Shown here: positions 17,695-27,638 of the stretch, piece after piece
How the letters are laid out: the number at the start of each line of letters is the position of its first letter
Numbering within the stretch: the stretch's first letter is position 1
Origin: an uncultured Flavobacteriaceae bacterium
GTDB taxonomy: Bacteria > Bacteroidota > Bacteroidia > Flavobacteriales > Flavobacteriaceae
Length of the DNA: 64,000 bases
Direction of reading: 5' to 3'
Assembly (NCBI GenBank): GCA_947488435.1
Contig: CANKZG010000002.1
Coordinates: forward strand, 682,001 to 746,000
Program-made: the position numbers and the translations under genes
The notes under the pieces: generated by a model
Seen by the model: the letters and a program-made list of their open reading frames with translations, nothing else
Told to the model about the DNA's origin: nothing
The model's database searches: none

Positions 17695-18678
17695 TTAAGA
17701 CTCAAAAGGAAAAGAAATTCCTGCTTTCTGCCGTACTGTGAATAAAAGTTCCGCCAAATCCAAAGAGTTTTGTAAAGACCACTGCTCACTTTCTAGTAAT
17801 CCGGCTTTCAAACAACGATTTACCTCTTCAATCTCATACGAGTATCCTTTGCCTTTTGTTGGTAAATCTATTCTTTCTTCTGTATCGCCTTTTTTAAGAT
17901 TAAAACCTTGAGCTTCATGCCATTTTGAATCCATATAAATGGCACCTTTAGTTCCTGTAATTTCTGCTTCCATTCTAGAATTTGAAGTAAAACCGCTATA
18001 CAATACTGCCTGCGCATCTGCATATTGAAAAAGCATCGAGGTTTGTATTTCCGCACCAGTTTTATAAAAATTAGATTTTGCCATAATTTCATCTGGCATC
18101 CCTAAGAGTAGATATGCCAAAAATATGGGATAAATTCCGATATCTAATAACGTGCCTCCAGCGAGTTCGGGATTTAATATTCGTCCCTTCTCATCCCTAT
18201 CCAAGGCATAAAAGGCAAAATCTGCATTTACGTAACTAAGCTTGCCAATAGTTCCATCAACACTCATTTTTTTTATGGTCTGCATGCTAGGGTTAAATCT
18301 GGTCCATAGTGCTTCCATTAGAAAAACTTTGTTGGCCTTGGCTGCAGTAACCATTTCCTTGACTTCCTCAAAATCTACTCCCATTGGTTTTTCACATAGA
18401 ACATGTTTTCCTGCGTTCATCGCTTTAATACTCAACGCTGCATGCGAAGTATGAGGGGTGGCAATATATAATACATCTATGGTATCGCTAGCGAATAGTT
18501 CTTCGTAACTGCCAAATGCGTAGGGAGCATCATATGTTTTGGCAAAACTTTTTGCTTTATCTAAACTTCGGGAAGCTACCGCATTTAATTTAGCATTTGG
18601 GATTAATTTTAAATCTTTTGCGAAATGGTGCGCGATGTTTCCGGGACCTACAATACCCCATCTAATAATATCAGTCAT
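17695..18678 (-). CDS. Gfo/Idh/MocA family NAD(P)-dependent oxidoreductase
   Basis: A 327-residue cytoplasmic oxidoreductase. The N-terminal Rossmann fold shows WGIVGPGNIAHHFA (GxGxxA) and the family hallmark CEKPMG; the C-terminal half has the expected GGTLLDIGIYPI block with the putative catalytic Asp and Tyr/His region. Members oxidise or reduce sugars, inositols or related polyols. Substrate unknown. A -7-like element TAACTTTG lies about 20 bp upstream at 18698-18705. It is divergent from the carboxylase gene. Confidence 0.9.
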   Translation of the reverse strand: MTDIIRWGIVGPGNIAHHFAKDLKLIPNAKLNAVASRSLDKAKSFAKTYDAPYAFGSYEELFASDTIDVLYIATPHTSHAALSIKAMNAGKHVLCEKPMGVDFEEVKEMVTAAKANKVFLMEALWTRFNPSMQTIKKMSVDGTIGKLSYVNADFAFYALDRDEKGRILNPELAGGTLLDIGIYPIFLAYLLLGMPDEIMAKSNFYKTGAEIQTSMLFQYADAQAVLYSGFTSNSRMEAEITGTKGAIYMDSKWHEAQGFNLKKGDTEERIDLPTKGKGYSYEIEEVNRCLKAGLLESEQWSLQNSLDLAELLFTVRQKAGISFPFES

Positions 18679-18755
18679 TTTAACCTCTAAATTTTCTCAA
18701 AGTTAATGAATATTAGTCCTTATATTTAACACTGGAAAAGAAACTTAGTAAACCA

Positions 18756-20384
18756 ATGGATCTTAACTTCAACAAAAACGAAGATTATAATAAATTACAA
18801 CTGTCCGACCTAAAAAGAAAACTCGGAGCAGTAAAATTAGGCGGTGGTAAAAAGCGTCTAGAAAAACAGCATGCTCAAGGTAAAATGACGGCTCGAGAAC
18901 GCATCGACTATTTATTTGACGATGGCACAGATAGCATAGAAATAGGAGCTTTCGCAGGAGACAATATGTATGAAGAACATGGCGGGTGCCCTTCGGGAGG
19001 CGTTGTTGTTCAGATCGGATATATCCATAGCAAACTTTGCATGGTTGTTGCGAACGATGCCACGGTAAAGGCTGGAGCTTGGTTTCCGATTACGGGAAAG
19101 AAAAATTTACGAGCACAGGAAATTGCTATGGAGAATCATATTCCTATCATATATTTAGTAGATAGTGCCGGGGTTTACCTACCCATGCAAGACGAAATAT
19201 TTCCAGATAAAGAACATTTTGGTCGCATCTTTAGAAATAATGCAATTATGAGTAGTAAAGGCATAACGCAAATAGCAGCTGTGATGGGAAGTTGTGTTGC
19301 CGGGGGAGCGTATCTACCAATTATGAGCGATGAGGCTCTAATTGTAGATAAAACAGGAAGCATTTTTTTGGCTGGAAGTTATCTGGTAAAAGCAGCCATT
19401 GGAGAACAGATCGACAATGAAACCTTAGGTGGCGCTACCACGCATTGTGAAATTAGCGGGGTTACTGATTATAAAGCTAAAGACGACAAAGATGCATTAA
19501 ATACCATAAGAGGCATTGTAGGTAAAATCGGAGCCGCTGAAAAAACTGGTTTTAATCGCATATCAGCCGCTCCTCCAGAAAAAAGCTCTGATGAGCTTTA
19601 TGGAATATTACCTAGTTCCAGAACAGACCCATATGATATGCTTGATATCATTGAACGTTTGGTGGATAATTCTGAATTTGATCAATATAAAGAGGGATAT
19701 GGCCAAACGATACTTACGGGCTATGCTCGTATTGATGGATGGGCTGTTGGTATTGTAGCCAATCAACGTAAAGTTGTGAAAACAAAAAAAGGAGAAATGC
19801 AGTTTGGAGGAGTTATTTATTCTGATTCTGCAGATAAAGCAACACGATTTATTGCCAATTGCAATCAGAAAAAGATTCCGTTGTTGTTTTTACAAGATGT
19901 AACCGGATTTATGGTAGGAAGTAAAAGTGAACATGGTGGTATCATTAAAGATGGAGCTAAAATGGTTAATGCTGTGAGTAATTCAGTAGTACCAAAATTT
20001 ACCATTGTTGTAGGGAATTCTTATGGAGCCGGAAATTATGCCATGTGCGGTAAAGCTTACGATCCTAGATTAATTGTTGCATGGCCTAGTGCTTCTTTAG
20101 CTGTAATGAGTGGCAATTCTGCTGCTAAGGTATTATTGCAAATAGAAAAAGCTTCTTTGGAAAAACGTGGGGAATCTATTAGTGCAAAAAAAGAAGCTGA
20201 ATTATTCTCAAAAATAAAAGAACGATACGATAATCAGATATCTCCCTATTATGCTGCTGCAAGATTATGGACAGATGCAATTATAGACCCTAAGGATACT
20301 AGAAAATGGGTGTCGATGGGAATTGAGGCCGCAGATCATGCACCAATAGAACGTCCTTTTAATCTTGGCGTACTACAAGTCTGA
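18756..20384 (+). CDS. Acyl-CoA carboxylase beta subunit (methylcrotonyl-CoA carboxylase-like)
   Basis: A 542-residue carboxyltransferase subunit that transfers carboxyl from biotin to an acyl-CoA. The block DSAGVYLPMQDEIFPDKEHF, then MGSCVAGGAYLPIMSDEA and FLAGSYLVKAAIGE, aligns by eye with methylcrotonyl-CoA carboxylase beta rather than the shorter propionyl-CoA type. The C-terminal half keeps the GGIIKDGAKMV and GNSYGAGNYAM oxyanion-loop blocks. The biotin-carrying alpha subunit is not adjacent, so it must be encoded elsewhere. Substrate specificity is an inference. Confidence 0.9.
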   Translation: MDLNFNKNEDYNKLQLSDLKRKLGAVKLGGGKKRLEKQHAQGKMTARERIDYLFDDGTDSIEIGAFAGDNMYEEHGGCPSGGVVVQIGYIHSKLCMVVANDATVKAGAWFPITGKKNLRAQEIAMENHIPIIYLVDSAGVYLPMQDEIFPDKEHFGRIFRNNAIMSSKGITQIAAVMGSCVAGGAYLPIMSDEALIVDKTGSIFLAGSYLVKAAIGEQIDNETLGGATTHCEISGVTDYKAKDDKDALNTIRGIVGKIGAAEKTGFNRISAAPPEKSSDELYGILPSSRTDPYDMLDIIERLVDNSEFDQYKEGYGQTILTGYARIDGWAVGIVANQRKVVKTKKGEMQFGGVIYSDSADKATRFIANCNQKKIPLLFLQDVTGFMVGSKSEHGGIIKDGAKMVNAVSNSVVPKFTIVVGNSYGAGNYAMCGKAYDPRLIVAWPSASLAVMSGNSAAKVLLQIEKASLEKRGESISAKKEAELFSKIKERYDNQISPYYAAARLWTDAIIDPKDTRKWVSMGIEAADHAPIERPFNLGVLQV

Positions 20385-20415
20385 TTTTACTTAACTTTTT
20401 TCAACTTCTGTTGAA

Positions 20416-22164
20416 TTATTTAAAATTAAGCGAACCACTATTGCTTAGTTCTAATATTTGTTGTTTTACATTTTTCAATGCCAATTTATGGACCCTAACT
20501 TCTTTATATTGCGCGGTAGTACCATAATTGTAGTAAATGGTAGTTTTTAAATAAGTAGGGGTTAAACTTTTATTCCCAAGATAAGTGACATTAATCTTCC
20601 ATAATCCAGGTAAGGAATCATCAATTAAATATTCATTGCTAGAATATTTATTGATTTTTTCATCTTGGATGCGATCCACATTATAGGCTTGTGAATGTTT
20701 CCACGTATAAAACTGATTTTCCGGATTCACAAATTGAAGATTAAATTCTGCTTCACTATTGCTCCATTCAAACACTAACCGAGTGCCATTAAATTCTTCC
20801 TTCAAAAAACCTCGGGTAAATGCACTTTCACTTATTAGTGCATTGCTATGGAGGCTTATTAGGTTATTGTACTCTCGATTTATAATTTTTGTAAAATCAC
20901 TTTCCCCTGCTAAAATTAGCTTTTCCGCTTTGAGATACTCATAACGTGCGTATAAGGTTGCTGCTTTTTTATAATTCCCTAAATCGCGATAACTATTGGC
21001 AAGATCCATATAAGATTGTGGATAATCCGGTCTTAAAAGAAACACTTCCTTCAAAACAGTATTCGCTCTTTCATATGCTCCTTGTTCTTGAAAATTATAT
21101 GCCAATGCCTTCAAAGCTATCGGGTTGTTCGCTATACTCTGAAGGTTTTCATCAATAATGGTATTGGCAAAATCTTCATTGCTCCAACGTTTTTTAAAAT
21201 AGATGTAATTATCCAAAAAGAAAAAAGGAGTACCAGCGTATATACTTTTCCATTCCCTATATACTTTTTTAGCTTCTTCAAAAGAACTTACCTGGCTTAA
21301 AATACTTAAATAATTGGGGAGACCCTTAGACAATTCCTCCGTGGTTTTAGCATCTTCATTATAGATGTTATCTCGTAATCGAGCCAAATCATATGGCTTT
21401 TTAGAACCCGGTTCAGGGAAATAATTGGCACCTTTCGTATTAATTACAATGATACCTCCATTTGCCTGACCTCCATATTTAATACCTAAACCTAGTCCAC
21501 TTAAAACGGCTATTCGCTCTACATTTGCAGGTTGAATAAAATCTGGGAATTCAGTAAAAATTAAACCATCTACATCATAAATAGCAGGAAAAAAACCAAT
21601 TCCAGCTCCCCGTAAAAATATTACAGGTTTAAGAGGATCCAAACCTCTTCTATCTACTCGTATTCCTGGAAACCTACTTTGCAATGTAGCCGCCAAATCA
21701 ACTCCTGATAAATTAATTTGATCTTCCGTAATAATACGCATCGCAAAGTTTACGCTTTCCTTGTTAAGGATACCAAAAGCAGTATTAACTAAATTTTTGT
21801 TAGAATTGTACTCTGCACGAAGGCGTGCTTGTGTTTTAAAACGTTTTTTCTTTACAATAACTTCATCCAAAACATAAGCATCCGAAAGCAATGAAATATT
21901 TAAAAATTTGGTTACATCCTCAACAATTATTTCCTGAGTTCGCATACCTGGATAACTAAAGACTAAGACATCCCCTTCTTTTGCAAAAATGCTATAACTT
22001 CCGTGGGTATCAGTATACGTACCGGAGTTATCATCTTTGATTTTAACCACAACATCGGCCAAAGTATTTTTACCATCATTGATGATGCCTTTAATCTCTT
22101 TTTCTTGAGCATATCCTAAAACCACAAGTAATGCACAAAGCAGTACAATAAGTTTTTTTTTCAT
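20416..22164 (-). CDS. Secreted plug-TPR-DUF2135 protein (paralog A)
   Basis: A 582-residue secreted protein. Order: signal peptide (MKKKLIVLLCALLVVLGYAQ), carboxypeptidase-regulatory-like domain (about 22-95), SusC-like TonB plug (about 118-245, ending YGGQANGGIIVINTKG), TPR-like helical region (about 320-420, SYMDLANSYRDLGNYKKAA) and a C-terminal DUF2135-like beta domain (about 465-575, LVFEWSNSEAEFNLQFVNPE). There is no beta-barrel after the plug. The ATG at 22164 is chosen because the signal peptide starts there; the frame is open to 22224. It ends the operon, 43 bp after paralog B, to which it is closely similar. Domain names are by recognition; function unknown. Confidence 0.8.
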   Translation of the reverse strand: MKKKLIVLLCALLVVLGYAQEKEIKGIINDGKNTLADVVVKIKDDNSGTYTDTHGSYSIFAKEGDVLVFSYPGMRTQEIIVEDVTKFLNISLLSDAYVLDEVIVKKKRFKTQARLRAEYNSNKNLVNTAFGILNKESVNFAMRIITEDQINLSGVDLAATLQSRFPGIRVDRRGLDPLKPVIFLRGAGIGFFPAIYDVDGLIFTEFPDFIQPANVERIAVLSGLGLGIKYGGQANGGIIVINTKGANYFPEPGSKKPYDLARLRDNIYNEDAKTTEELSKGLPNYLSILSQVSSFEEAKKVYREWKSIYAGTPFFFLDNYIYFKKRWSNEDFANTIIDENLQSIANNPIALKALAYNFQEQGAYERANTVLKEVFLLRPDYPQSYMDLANSYRDLGNYKKAATLYARYEYLKAEKLILAGESDFTKIINREYNNLISLHSNALISESAFTRGFLKEEFNGTRLVFEWSNSEAEFNLQFVNPENQFYTWKHSQAYNVDRIQDEKINKYSSNEYLIDDSLPGLWKINVTYLGNKSLTPTYLKTTIYYNYGTTAQYKEVRVHKLALKNVKQQILELSNSGSLNFK

Positions 22165-22207
22165 ACTATGAACGAGTTTTGGGTCAAGAGTTATTTTACA
22201 ATGACAT

Positions 22208-23947
22208 TTAATTCCCAACGGCACCGCTATTTACCAAGGAAATAATTTGTTGATTTACATCTTTTGTACTTAGTTTATGCAAACGGACTTCTTTGCGTTG
22301 CGATACTTTTCCGTAATTATAATAAACAGTAGTTTTAAGATAAGTTGGTGTAAGGCTTTTATTCCCTTTATATTTTACATTAACCTTCCAATTGCCTGCC
22401 AATGAATTATCTATTAAATATTCACTACTTGAATATCTGTTTGTTTTTTCATCAATGATTCTTTTTTTACTAAGCTCTAATGAATGGTTCCAAGTATAGT
22501 ATTTGTTTTCTGGATTTATAAATTGCAAGTCAAATTCTGCCTCGCTATCATTCCACTCAAATACCAATCGAGTACCTGAGAATTCTTCCTCTAAAATACT
22601 TCCAGTAAATGTTACCCCATTTATTAATTTATCGCGTCTTATATTGATCAAATTACTGTATTCACGATCCATGATAAAGTTAAAATCACTATCAGCTATT
22701 TTTATGAAATTTTCTTTTACTAGATATTCATAACGTGCATACATTGCAGCTGCTCTTTTATAATTTCCCATATCACGATAGCTATTTGCCAAATCTAAAT
22801 ACGATTGTGGATAATGCGAACGTAGTACAAAAACTTCTTTTAAAGTTTCATTGGCTCGTTTAAAATCTCCTTGTTCCTGATAGGTATATGCCAAAGCTTT
22901 CAACAAAACAGGATTGTCTGCAAACAAGTATTGATGATCATCAATAATGGCATTTGAAAAATCGTTTTTCTTCCAGTTACTTTTAAAATAAGTATACGCG
23001 TCTAAGACAAAATAGGGAGAACTCTTGTATACCTCGCGAGATGTTTCATAAGAATCCTTTGCCGCATTGAAATTGGTACTTGCCTCTAAAGATTGAAGAT
23101 ATGTAGGTTTACTTTTATTCAAAGACGTTGCATCTGCTATATCATTAACATAAGTATTGTTTCGCAATAAGGCTTGATCGGTATATTCTCCAGTTGCACT
23201 TCTATAGTAATTTGCACCTTTTGTGTTAATTACAATAACTCCCCCATTTGCTTTACCACCATATTTTGTAACTAAACCTAATCCACTCAAAATGGCTACA
23301 CGTTCAATATTTTCAGGTCTTATAAAGTCAGGGATCTCTGTTAGTACAAGACCATCTACATCATAAATGGCAGGAAAAAAACCTATTCCTCCACCTCTAA
23401 GAAAAATGGTCGGGCTTAGCGGATCCGATCCACTTCGATCTACCCTAATTCCTGGAAATTTATTTTGTAGTACCGAAGCGAGATCTACTCCAGCTAAATT
23501 AAGCTGATCTTTTGTAATGATACGAACTGCAAAACTCGTGATATCCTTATCGAGAATACCAAAGGCTGTTTGAATTAAGTTTTCGTTTGTAGCATATGCT
23601 TGACTTAGTTCCGTTTGACTTTTAATTCTTGTCTTTTCCACAACAACTTCCGCTAGTTCTTTTACATCTGGAAACATACTTATATTTAGTACTTTGGTAA
23701 CATCTTCTACCATAATTTCCTGAGTTCCCATACCGGTATAACTAAAGACCAACACGTCCCCTTCGTTAGCAAAAATTTTATACGTTCCATCAACATCTGT
23801 AAAAGTTCCTGACGTCTCATTTTTAATTTTAACCTCTACATCTGCTAGAGGGTTTTTTCCGTCGTTAATAAAACCTTTGATTTGCTTTTCTTGGGCATAC
23901 CCCAAAGCTGCCCATAAAATGCAAAGCAGTATTGTAAATTTTTTCAT
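22208..23947 (-). CDS. Secreted plug-TPR-DUF2135 protein (paralog B)
   Basis: A 579-residue paralog of the next gene in the operon, with the same order: signal peptide (MKKFTILLCILWAALGYAQ), carboxypeptidase-regulatory-like domain with GFINDGKNPLADVEVKIKN, plug domain ending YGGKANGGVIVINTKG, TPR-like segment (SYLDLANSYRDMGNYKRAA) and DUF2135-like C-terminus. The beta-barrel is absent. Similarity to A runs over the full length, so they are a tandem duplication that has diverged mainly in the linker between plug and TPR. The start at 23947 is favoured over the upstream ATG at 23983 because the signal peptide begins there. Function unknown. Confidence 0.8.
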   Translation of the reverse strand: MKKFTILLCILWAALGYAQEKQIKGFINDGKNPLADVEVKIKNETSGTFTDVDGTYKIFANEGDVLVFSYTGMGTQEIMVEDVTKVLNISMFPDVKELAEVVVEKTRIKSQTELSQAYATNENLIQTAFGILDKDITSFAVRIITKDQLNLAGVDLASVLQNKFPGIRVDRSGSDPLSPTIFLRGGGIGFFPAIYDVDGLVLTEIPDFIRPENIERVAILSGLGLVTKYGGKANGGVIVINTKGANYYRSATGEYTDQALLRNNTYVNDIADATSLNKSKPTYLQSLEASTNFNAAKDSYETSREVYKSSPYFVLDAYTYFKSNWKKNDFSNAIIDDHQYLFADNPVLLKALAYTYQEQGDFKRANETLKEVFVLRSHYPQSYLDLANSYRDMGNYKRAAAMYARYEYLVKENFIKIADSDFNFIMDREYSNLINIRRDKLINGVTFTGSILEEEFSGTRLVFEWNDSEAEFDLQFINPENKYYTWNHSLELSKKRIIDEKTNRYSSSEYLIDNSLAGNWKVNVKYKGNKSLTPTYLKTTVYYNYGKVSQRKEVRLHKLSTKDVNQQIISLVNSGAVGN

Positions 23948-24040
23948 TGCAATAACTTTTAGTGTAAACATTTCTTTTTTCATAGTATTTTCAATTAGCG
24001 TTCTATTTTAAGCCACAAAAACTAGACCAAATCCTTCTAA

Positions 24041-26236
24041 TTAATTAACTTCTAGTGTTTTAATTTTAATCTTGCCTCCTTCCCTAGGGAAAGCAACAAC
24101 AATTTCCTCATGTTGCTGATTAGAATACCCGAAATTTTTATACAAACTACATTTCATTACCAACGGATTTGCATAATCCTTTTGTGCTGCTTCAGCAGCT
24201 ATATTAATGATCCATTTACCATTAATATCTCCATAAAATTCAAATTCTTCATTCGCGTAGCCTTCTGTAATTTCTTCCTGTATTCTATCTGCATTCGCAG
24301 TATTATTATGCTCCCAATTGAAAAAACGATTTTGAGGATTTACAAATTGAATATTAAATTCCGCGCTCGGGTCGCTCCATTGAAAAACTGCACGAACTTT
24401 AAACTTGATTGCATTTAAAAGTTTGTCTTCTAATCCAAAGGTATTAATGGCATTGGGGTGGGAACTTACTAAGTTTCGTATTTCGCGTTCTATAGTTTTT
24501 AAAACCCCTTTGGTCTGCAAACCGGAATTGCCCGAACCTTTATATAGTGCAAGTAATTCTTTGAATGCTTTTTGATAATCTTTTTGCGCTTTGTATACTA
24601 AAGCCCTATCCAAATAGGTTTGCACTTCTGTAGGATATTTTTTTATAATATGATTGCTAAGGGTTAAGATAGCATCATAGGCTTCAATTTTCCATAATGA
24701 AAGACTCACCGCACGTAATTTTGCCAAATCATTTGGATAGATTTCAATGATATTCGATAATATCATGGCCGCCTTTGTTTTATCTTTAGTATGGAAGTAA
24801 TTGAATGCATTCAAGTAAAATTCACTACTTGTACTATTAAAATTTCGTAATGTTATGTAAGTGTCATACGCTTCTTCCAAAGATTTACTAGCATTTAATG
24901 CACGAACTAAAGGGGTTTCTACATTTAAGGATGCGGATTGATCTTCTGTATATATGTTGTTTTTTAATAATGCTCTATCTCCTTTTTTTGCCTTAGCACC
25001 GTCATATTTTCCGGTTTTAGTTGTAATCAATATAGCACCATTGGAGCCTTCACTTCCAAATCTATTAGTAGCCGCTAGCGATTTTAACACTGTAATTTCG
25101 GCAATATTATTTGGATCTATAAAGTTAAACTCACTAACATTCTGACTTCCAAAAAAATTAGCACTGCGTTGTTGCGGAACATTATCTATTACTACAAGGG
25201 CAAATTCAGAAGCATTGATTGTTCTGCCTCCGCGAATAACTGCTCTTCCAAGTCCTCCTCCTTGCGTTCCCAGCTCTTCCTGCGGACGCACATCCAAACC
25301 TGCTACTTTATTTGCTAATACTTCCTCCGCAGTTACTTCCACAGCTGCAATCCTATCTTCTCCCAAAGTAGTGACATTATATCCTAATTTTTCTTTATTT
25401 TCAGTTCCGTACCCCGTGACTACTAATGTTGCTTCTTGTTGATTTTCAACAAGAATTACTTCATCTAATGCAACAATATTTCCTTTTAAAAAAATATCTA
25501 AATTGGTTATTTCCGAAATAGCCATGATCTTAAAGGTGCTTTTTTCACGACTGGTAATTACTAAACTATCTCCTTGTTTAGCGCTTATTGCAAATTGGCC
25601 ATTTGCATCAGTTAAAACTCCTTCTGCAGTTCCCTTAACTACTACTTTGACATTAATTGCGGGCTTATTATCAACGTATATCGTTCCTTTAACTTGATCG
25701 GAAGTATTTATTACACTTTCAACAGAACCTTTATTTTTAACGAAGTTAGCAGTGAAATCCATCAATCTACTCCTCGATATTAATGCTGCTTGTTTCAGGA
25801 ATTGAGTATCACTATTGGGGTTACTATTAATAATAAAACTCTTTTCAGGTAAGCTAAGGTAATCGTTAGCCAATACTTTAATGCCATCCGTAAAAAAATA
25901 TACTTTCGGGTTTTTTGCCATTCCTTCTAAAAGACTATAGTTGGCAGCTCCGTCATAAGATTGTTGCGTTAATACTGTTTTCAGAGTACTCCAATCGCCA
26001 CTTGTAATCGTAAATTCTTCCTCCTCTGCGGTGTTGTTCAAAAGAACTAATTGTACTTTTTGATTCGGAGTTCTTTTAAATATTTTTTGCAAAATGCCTA
26101 GGTCTTTATCCAAATCTCTGGTTTTCATAGATAATGAAGTATCCCAAAAAATAGTGGTATTTACCGATGTTACTTGAGCAGATGCAGGTAGTAAGACCAA
26201 TAAAAAAAAGATATAAAAAAAGAATTTTCTATTCAT
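24041..26236 (-). CDS. Secreted vWA-plug-TPR-DUF2135 protein (paralog C)
   Basis: A 731-residue secreted protein. After the signal peptide (to about residue 21) comes a vWA-like domain with the metal-binding DxSxS motif (WDTSLSM, D32/S34/S36) and a matching YFFTDG block, then a carboxypeptidase-regulatory-like domain (about 178-260, GTAEGVLTDANGQFAIS), a SusC-type plug (about 268-410, VVTGYGTENKEKLGYNV to GSNGAILITTKTG), TPR-like helices and a DUF2135-like C-terminus (AVFQWSDPSAEFNIQF). No barrel follows. It begins 3 bp after the M24 peptidase stop, so translation is probably coupled. Function unknown; a metal-dependent adhesion or scaffold role is inference. Confidence 0.8.
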   Translation of the reverse strand: MNRKFFFYIFFLLVLLPASAQVTSVNTTIFWDTSLSMKTRDLDKDLGILQKIFKRTPNQKVQLVLLNNTAEEEEFTITSGDWSTLKTVLTQQSYDGAANYSLLEGMAKNPKVYFFTDGIKVLANDYLSLPEKSFIINSNPNSDTQFLKQAALISRSRLMDFTANFVKNKGSVESVINTSDQVKGTIYVDNKPAINVKVVVKGTAEGVLTDANGQFAISAKQGDSLVITSREKSTFKIMAISEITNLDIFLKGNIVALDEVILVENQQEATLVVTGYGTENKEKLGYNVTTLGEDRIAAVEVTAEEVLANKVAGLDVRPQEELGTQGGGLGRAVIRGGRTINASEFALVVIDNVPQQRSANFFGSQNVSEFNFIDPNNIAEITVLKSLAATNRFGSEGSNGAILITTKTGKYDGAKAKKGDRALLKNNIYTEDQSASLNVETPLVRALNASKSLEEAYDTYITLRNFNSTSSEFYLNAFNYFHTKDKTKAAMILSNIIEIYPNDLAKLRAVSLSLWKIEAYDAILTLSNHIIKKYPTEVQTYLDRALVYKAQKDYQKAFKELLALYKGSGNSGLQTKGVLKTIEREIRNLVSSHPNAINTFGLEDKLLNAIKFKVRAVFQWSDPSAEFNIQFVNPQNRFFNWEHNNTANADRIQEEITEGYANEEFEFYGDINGKWIINIAAEAAQKDYANPLVMKCSLYKNFGYSNQQHEEIVVAFPREGGKIKIKTLEVN

Positions 26237-26239
26237 AAG

Positions 26240-27586
26240 TTAGTTTCCTTGGTGTTTTTGAATTCTTGGAATGACCAACAATGCTGTTTGCCTGCCATTT
26301 ACATATCGAAAGCCGTTTTCTCCAAAAAAACCTGCTTCCTCTAACATTACTCTTATATCTCGATTCCATTCGGGAATAAAAACTGTAGTGTTTAACTCAA
26401 TAGCATAAACTGTATTGGCATGTAAAGGATATGCGGCACCATCTGCAGCTGTAACTCCTCCTTGAGCGTCCCACATTCCTATAGTTGTTCCCGACGAATG
26501 ACCATACGAGCCCAAAGGATGCGTATAAATAGCTGGTTTTAACCCCTGACTTCTTGCCGCTTTTAGTGACTCCGATAGAATAGTATTTCCTACCCGTCCC
26601 TTAATCATATTAGATGTTAGGTAATCTTGAACTTCGTTTCCCTTTTCTAGTGCATCTGTAAGGTAGTTGGGAGGTTCTGTTTCTTCTGGTTTTAATACAT
26701 AAGCCAATTCTTGACAATCGGTATTCAATCGTAGGTAGCTTATGCCGAAATCACAATGCAATAAATCTCCTGGTCTGATAATTTCATTTGATGGTCTTCC
26801 AGAAAAGGAATATAGGTGATCGACCAAATCTTCCTTGGTTCGCTGCACATCAACAGTGGGGTGAAACCAGGTCTCTAACCCTAAATCCGTAACCTTTTGA
26901 CGCATCCACCATTCCACCTCGGTAGTAGTTGTAATCCCGGGCGTAATAACACTTTCAGAAAAAGCTTCAGCTATAATTTGATGGGTAATAGCAACCAATT
27001 GATTATACACCACCATTTCTCGTTCAGTTCTTGTTTCTATCCATCGTGCGGCAAGTTGCTCAGCTGAAACTACACTCTTATGATATCTTTTGGGAAGGTT
27101 TTCCATAAATGCATCATAATCTGTTTTGTCTAGTCCATCAGCAATATTAAAGTCCTTAGAATAATTGAGTCCAATTTTATTAGGGTTTCTTTCAGTTATT
27201 AACTGCATAAGGCGTTTCCATTGATTGGGTTCTTTTTCCTTATCCCAGGCTGAACTTATGGAAGTGCCAACATCATAGCGAGCTACAGCTAGTTTTTCTA
27301 TCGTGTTTTTTTCTAGATCACGATAAAAGACAAGAATAGTTCTTCTTCTTGCATTTAGCCAAGTTGCTGGTAACATAGTTTTTAATACCGGATCTTCATT
27401 GTATTCACGTGAGATTAATACCCACATGTCAATACCTGTCTCGTCCATTAATATGGGAAGAAGGTTATCCAAACGATCCGCTAAGATTTCATCCACAACT
27501 CTGGCTCTTTCCCTTTCGGGAAGGATTTGCTGACCATACATTCCATAGGAACATAAACAAAATAGAAAAAGGTAATAATACTTCAT
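26240..27586 (-). CDS. Secreted M24 family metallopeptidase (Xaa-Pro aminopeptidase-like)
   Basis: A 448-residue protein with signal peptide MKYYYLFLFCLCSYGMYGQ, an N-terminal creatinase-like domain and a pita-bread catalytic domain. Metal ligands are visible as Asp in LLHCDFGISYLRLNTDC (two Asp), His in THPLGSYGHSSG, and Glu in VYAIELNTT and VMLEEAGF. M24 enzymes remove N-terminal residues, often before Pro. The start at 27586 matches the signal peptide; the frame is open to 27616. It lies inside the plug-protein operon, 3 bp before paralog C, so a role in processing those secreted proteins is possible but unproven. Confidence 0.88.
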   Translation of the reverse strand: MKYYYLFLFCLCSYGMYGQQILPERERARVVDEILADRLDNLLPILMDETGIDMWVLISREYNEDPVLKTMLPATWLNARRRTILVFYRDLEKNTIEKLAVARYDVGTSISSAWDKEKEPNQWKRLMQLITERNPNKIGLNYSKDFNIADGLDKTDYDAFMENLPKRYHKSVVSAEQLAARWIETRTEREMVVYNQLVAITHQIIAEAFSESVITPGITTTTEVEWWMRQKVTDLGLETWFHPTVDVQRTKEDLVDHLYSFSGRPSNEIIRPGDLLHCDFGISYLRLNTDCQELAYVLKPEETEPPNYLTDALEKGNEVQDYLTSNMIKGRVGNTILSESLKAARSQGLKPAIYTHPLGSYGHSSGTTIGMWDAQGGVTAADGAAYPLHANTVYAIELNTTVFIPEWNRDIRVMLEEAGFFGENGFRYVNGRQTALLVIPRIQKHQGN

Positions 27587-27638
27587 ATAGGATAGGGATG
27601 GTTTTGTCCCTATCAATTTACATTTTTTTCACAAGAAC

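Noticed and set aside
22165-22224. Twenty-residue N-terminal extension of paralog A
   Set aside because: The extension precedes a complete signal peptide and overlaps the end of paralog B.
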